Shown here one piece after another: positions 59,766 through 64,000 of a stretch of DNA of 64,000 nt (positions within the stretch are counted from its first letter, which is position 1; every line of letters starts with the position of its first letter). The DNA is from Lantana camara (lineage: Eukaryota > Streptophyta > Magnoliopsida > Lamiales > Verbenaceae). The stretch lies in the NCBI GenBank assembly GCA_037501455.1, contig CM074855.1, forward strand, positions 58,721,001 to 58,785,000. Direction: 5' to 3'. The notes under the pieces are model-generated. The model did no database searches. It saw only the letters and a list, made by a program, of their open reading frames with translations, and was not told where the DNA came from. Both the position numbers and the translations under genes were made by a program.

Positions 59766-62393
59766 TGTAGCACCCTAACCCCTAGGGCACTACATCCCCC
59801 GCACTATAGCCTCGATCCACGTATGAAATGGAAAATCCATACATAAACCAAAATTATAGCGAACGGGTGACAATAAAAATGACGAACTAGGCAGGACACT
59901 CCCCAACAAAAAGAGCCAACCATGAATTCAAAAGCGGAAGCAATAAAACAGTCATACATATAGGTACCATATTTATCGAATAGATACGTATAGGTACCAA
60001 CTTAACTATCAATACATTATCATCTATTCATAATATACATAATCGGGTATTCAAAATATCCTAACACCGGTCATATCATGAGATGTTCAAAGCTATACAT
60101 GAAAGGTACAATTCTAGACCCGTGACAGTGCAAGACTTGACAGGACTCCCGCCTAGCACGACCAAGCGCTCAAGTTCCTGAAAAGTGAAGTATCAGTTTA
60201 CCGAAGACTGAGTGAGGGGCAATAAATATATATAACACACATCACATGCAAGTTATAGCCTCGGGTGAAGACTTTGGAATCAAAATACTTGTATAGTTCA
60301 AGAAACTCGTTCTTTGCCCGAGATTACGACTAATCCAATTTAACAGTTTAGCTTGATCATTCCATGAACATGTGACCCCGATGAGCATGGGTGATTCTCC
60401 AACCTTTATACCAAACGTGACAATACGTGCTTGCTTTATCAATTCAATATATGACCATGCAATTCCATTTAGTGTTCACATAGACAGTTTCATGCTTGAA
60501 ATCATGCAATAACCCGAGGATAACCCGACATGCCGGATTAATCCCCAGTCTCCTTCTTCCTCCGGGTGATAGCGAGTTTGCAAGGCTCGACTATCCACGA
60601 CATGGTGTGTGTAGGGGACATGACCCCCTAGACAAGGAACTCCTTCCACCACTAATCTCCTAGTGGCTTCGGGGGTGATCACAACAATGTGAGGATAATT
60701 CAAAAGTTACCCGTCAGCCCTTGCTTTTTCGGTTGGCTCAAGAATTACCCTCGGGCCCACGTGCAATCATGTACTCGCCAACTTGCTTAAAAATCATGAC
60801 AATCATGGCTTGCTTGCTTGAAATGTTTATAACTTTGAAAACATTTATAACTATAATATGTTTTGGCCGAAAAGGACACGTAGAGGTTATAGGGTTCGTT
60901 CTACCGAAAACAAAACCTCACCTTTCTAACAAAATGTGACAAGGATATACTCTACAGAGCCTGCTCCTCGTCCTCAGCCTCGTGACCTGTGCCAACACGA
61001 CACGTATACATGAGACATGACCTAAAATGAACTAAATACGACGAACGGCGGAAATGCAATGAAATATCATGTCATGATCAAAGTAACATGCAATGATCCT
61101 GTTTTGCTATAAATGTATCATATAATAGGAATTTGGAACCAATAAAACCTTAGGATTGAAATGTGAAATATTGAAATTTTAGCAGTCTGTGAGAGGGTCG
61201 CGGTCGCGACCATTTTTGCTCTATTTTTGGTCGCGGGCGTGACCTTATTTTTTCAGGAATTTTTCGGCTAATTTTGCAAGAAGTCGAGACAAGCCAAATT
61301 TGGGTCGCGGCCGCTACCGGTTTTATGTGTAAATTTGGTCGCGGGCGCGACCTGCAGTTAAGCCAAAACTGTGAGTGGGTCGCGGGCGCGACCGAAATGG
61401 TGTGTATTTTGGTCGCGGTCGCGACCTGCAGTCTGGTCCGAAAAAACAGAGCAGAAAACAGAGCAAGGCTACGACAACCACAACAAAGCACCAAAATTCC
61501 AGTTTTGATCAATAAAAGACAATGATTTCAAGCAATATCCATGCATATATGTTCAAGATATGAAAATATAACATTTAAACACATAATTCATGAAAATCAT
61601 CAATGATTCAAGCTTCCATGTTCATGCATATTTTGATCATCCAACCCAATTTCAACCAAGGATTCATGCTTCCAATCCATTCTTTGTCACATAATCATGC
61701 TTTGCTCAATAAATACTTCATCTAGCATATAATTCCTAAACCCTAGCTATATCAAATATGATCAAAATCACCAATTCATGCCAAACCAACCTTTCAAGAC
61801 TAAGAAATGAGGAAGATGGATGATGATGATGTCTAAGCTCCCAAACTTTGAAATATTTCTTGAAATCTTGTATGGAATGATGAAAATCTCTTCTTTCTTC
61901 TAGCTTGAACAAACCGAGAGAGAAAGGAGCAAATTGTTGGGAAATTTGGATGAAAATGGGATCAAAGAAGCTCATGGAAGCCTAATAACGTGATTCACCA
62001 TTCTTGATTTATGTGAAATGTGCTAATTGCCAATTAATCCTCCAAAGATTCAACTCATGCAATGAAGTATATGAGGTTTTGAATTATGATCAATTAAGTC
62101 CTTGGAATAATATGCAATTAGGTCCCTAAAGTTCGAAAAATAATCAAGTAGGGACGATTCGGTAATTCAACATTCTCGGTTGTGATTTTATGCAATAAAT
62201 ATTTTTCCGTGTCATGAATCAATATTTTCAACGATATGATTTCAAGTAATTTGCGTAAATGATGTTTCATGAATTTTATAAAAATATGAAATGACACGTA
62301 AGAATATTGTGAAATTAGAGAATTAAAATAAATCCTACGCTCAAAACTCACACGTGGCGTGCTTACCTGTTCATCCGGAACCGGGGCGTTACA
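59766..62393 (-). mobile_element. 3' LTR of the right-edge Tekay element
   Basis: In minus sense it starts TGTAACGCCCCGGTTCCGG at 62393 and ends GGGTGCTACA at 59766, 2628 bp. Arms GCTAGGCGGGA (60157-60147) and TCCTGCCTAGT (59896-59886) pair at all 11 positions if two G-U pairs are allowed. A weakened start-site hairpin lies at 60192-60208, next to TATATATAT near 60224-60234. Confidence 0.9.
61196..61426 (-). repeat. Array of six GGTCGCGNNCGCGACC palindromes
   Basis: Copies lie at 61196, 61229 (GGTCGCGGGCGTGACC), 61303 (GGTCGCGGCCGCTACC), 61337, 61378 (GGTCGCGGGCGCGACC) and 61411 (GGTCGCGGTCGCGACC). The array spans 231 bp, the same length as the array in the intact Tekay LTR. Confidence 0.9.
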
Positions 62394-62432
62394 ACTCTCC
62401 CCCCCCTTAAAAGAATCTGGTCCCCAGATTCT
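62394..62432 (-). promoter_or_regulatory. PPT and pre-PPT hairpin of the right-edge element
   Basis: Plus-strand ACTCTCCCCCCCCTT is the complement of the polypurine tract. AGAATCTGG (62412-62420), loop TCC, CCAGATTCT (62424-62432) is the hairpin, ending exactly at the pol stop codon (62433-62435). Confidence 0.8.
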
Positions 62433-64000
62433 CTAGTCCTGAGAGAACAACTCCGGGTAGAACCGTCTCATCTTATTTTCGGTTTCCAACGTAGCTTCTT
62501 CGGTTTTGTCACTTCTCCACAAAACTTTAACCATGGGAATCCTCCGGTTTCTTAATTCCTGAAACTTCCGATCCAAGATTCTAACCGGTCTCTGAAAAAA
62601 AGTTAAGTTCGGTTCCAGCTCAACTTCTTCCACGGGGAGAATCGTGGTCTCATCGGGGTAATATTTCCTTAACTGCGAGACATGGAACACGTTGTGAATC
62701 CCCATAAGACTCGGTGGTAGGTCCAGTCGATAGGCTACCTCGCCTATTCTTTCGAGAATCTCGAAAGGACCTAAGTAGCGAGGGTTAAGTTTCCCTCCTT
62801 TCCCGATCCGGGTGAAACCTTTCCTTAGTGACACCTTCAAGAATACTCGGTCACCCACTTCAAATTCTAGATCTCTTCGGCGCTTATCGGCATAGCTCTT
62901 TTGTCTATCATGCGCGGCTTTCATCTGTTGTTGTATTATTTGCACTTTGTCAATCATAGCTTGAACGACTTTGGAAGGTCTTTCGAATCTTTCACCTTTC
63001 TTCACCCCTTCCTGTTTCGACCATTTCCACTCTTCCAAGTCGAGAAACAACGGAGATCGGCACTTTCTTCCATAAAGAAGTTCATAAGGAGCCATTCCGA
63101 TCGAAGCCTGAAAGCTGTTATTGTAAGCAAACTCCACTAAAGGAAGCTGTTCTTGCCAAGAACTCTGGAAATCCATAGCACACGCCCGAAGTAGATCTTC
63201 CAAATATCTTATTAGCCTTTCTGTTTGGCCGTCTGTTTGCGGGTGAAATGTTGTACTGAACTTGAGCCTCGTTCCCAAAACAGCCTGTAACTCTTGCCAC
63301 AACTTGGATGTGAACCTCGGGTCTCGGTCTGAAACTATGCTCACCGGAATACCATGAAGTCGAATAATCTCTCTGTTATAGATCTCGGCCAACTTTGGAA
63401 TTTTATAGGACAACCGGATTGGTAGAAAGTGAGCAGACTTTGTAAATCTATCCACGATTACCCAAATTCCATCAAACCCGCCTTTAACCCTCGGTAATCC
63501 AGAAACAAAGTCCATCGTTACTTGTTCCCACTTCCATTCGGGAATAGGTAACGGTTGTAGAAGTCCCGCGGGCTTTTGATGCTCAGCTTTCACTTTCTGA
63601 CACGTCAAACAATGTTTCACATACTCAGCCACATCTCTCTTCATCCCGTTCCACCAATAATATTGCCTTAAATCCTTATACATTTTGTTTCCTCCTGGGT
63701 GGATCGAATAGGCTGACTTGTGAGCTTCTTCAAGTAGAACCCATTTCAATGCCTCAGGTACTACCACTCTGTTTTTAAACCGAAGCAAACCGGTCTCATC
63801 GAACCCGAAAGGACACTCCGAATCAACTCTAGCCTTACTTACAAGCTTCTGAACTTCCGGATCCTTACTCTGAGCCTCAAACAACTGATACTTCAATTCC
63901 GGCTGAATTGTGATACTAGAAACCCGAGCTTTTAACACAATTGGAACAACTTCATCACTTTCCTTTATTTCCAAACTCGACACACTCGCCTTCCTGCTAA
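62433..64000 (-). CDS. Pol polyprotein, C-terminal part (integrase), partial
   Basis: The open frame runs off the right window edge, so no start is present; [11 protein letters not shown] at the edge matches the RNase H/integrase junction of the intact element. It contains the integrase zinc finger ([27 protein letters not shown]), the catalytic core ([40 protein letters not shown]), a GPF motif ([17 protein letters not shown]) and a chromodomain-like tail. No stop or frameshift is seen over 522 codons. The tail reads EEATLETE where the intact copy has EEATWETE, so a conserved Trp of the chromodomain-like segment is Leu. Identity to the protein at 43934 is very high. Confidence 0.9.
   Translation of the reverse strand, partial: SRKASVSSLEIKESDEVVPIVLKARVSSITIQPELKYQLFEAQSKDPEVQKLVSKARVDSECPFGFDETGLLRFKNRVVVPEALKWVLLEEAHKSAYSIHPGGNKMYKDLRQYYWWNGMKRDVAEYVKHCLTCQKVKAEHQKPAGLLQPLPIPEWKWEQVTMDFVSGLPRVKGGFDGIWVIVDRFTKSAHFLPIRLSYKIPKLAEIYNREIIRLHGIPVSIVSDRDPRFTSKLWQELQAVLGTRLKFSTTFHPQTDGQTERLIRYLEDLLRACAMDFQSSWQEQLPLVEFAYNNSFQASIGMAPYELLYGRKCRSPLFLDLEEWKWSKQEGVKKGERFERPSKVVQAMIDKVQIIQQQMKAAHDRQKSYADKRRRDLEFEVGDRVFLKVSLRKGFTRIGKGGKLNPRYLGPFEILERIGEVAYRLDLPPSLMGIHNVFHVSQLRKYYPDETTILPVEEVELEPNLTFFQRPVRILDRKFQELRNRRIPMVKVLWRSDKTEEATLETENKMRRFYPELFSQD

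Larger units (their letters stand above)
59766..64000 (-). mobile_element. Tekay-type gypsy element, 3' half
   Basis: The 3' LTR (59766-62393), PPT and the C-terminal part of pol are present; the rest lies past the window. Protein and LTR ends are close to the intact element at 40998, but the palindrome array is of a different sequence type. It is nested in the LTR at 58470. Confidence 0.9.

Overview
This window reads as intergenic nuclear DNA of a flowering plant, probably a dicot given its AT-rich background. It is almost entirely transposable elements nested in one another. I found no convincing host protein gene, rRNA, tRNA or CRISPR array. The families are typical of plants: Ty3/gypsy chromoviruses of the Tekay/Del type with very long LTRs (2.2-3.8 kb), a CACTA (En/Spm) transposon with TNP2-like and TnpA-like genes, a Helitron with a helicase remnant, and a Ty1/copia gag.

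Nest 1 fills positions 1 to about 54761. The outer layers are a minus-strand LTR piece (54311-54729) and an old LTR called L0 here (40477-40992 plus 51166-54310). Element E1 lies in L0: its decayed internal DNA is 1-2628 and its 3' LTR runs from 2629 to 40476. That LTR was split by a Helitron (3368-8874, itself carrying an LTR at 5526-7716) and by solo LTR-A (9580-38438, target duplication CCATA on both sides). LTR-A was split by solo LTR-B (10955-14781, target duplication ATAAT) and by a CACTA transposon (15277-37145). The CACTA was entered by a minus-strand gypsy element (15975-26671). L0 was separately entered by a young, structurally intact Tekay-type element (40998-51165, target duplication CCCAA) with one uninterrupted 1502-residue gag-pol frame.

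Positions 54762-56687 hold AT-rich DNA that I cannot assign. Nest 2 follows: a copia element (56688-58469) is broken inside its protease by a minus-strand gypsy LTR (58470-59765), which is broken by another gypsy element (59766 to the window end) whose pol runs off the edge.

The most interesting signals are in the LTRs rather than in the proteins. Several diverged gypsy LTR families share (1) a long-range inverted repeat, GCTAGGCGG paired with CCGCCTAGC about 250-340 nt downstream, whose flanking bases co-vary; (2) a short hairpin TCAGTC/GACTGA just downstream of a TATA-like stretch; (3) a hairpin directly before the polypurine tract, also co-varying; and (4) a U3 array of about six palindromes whose number and spacing are similar between families while the palindrome sequence is specific to each family. 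In one element the two LTRs differ by an inversion plus deletion inside this array. Together these suggest a conserved RNA/DNA structural programme in this chromovirus lineage. All comparisons were made by eye.
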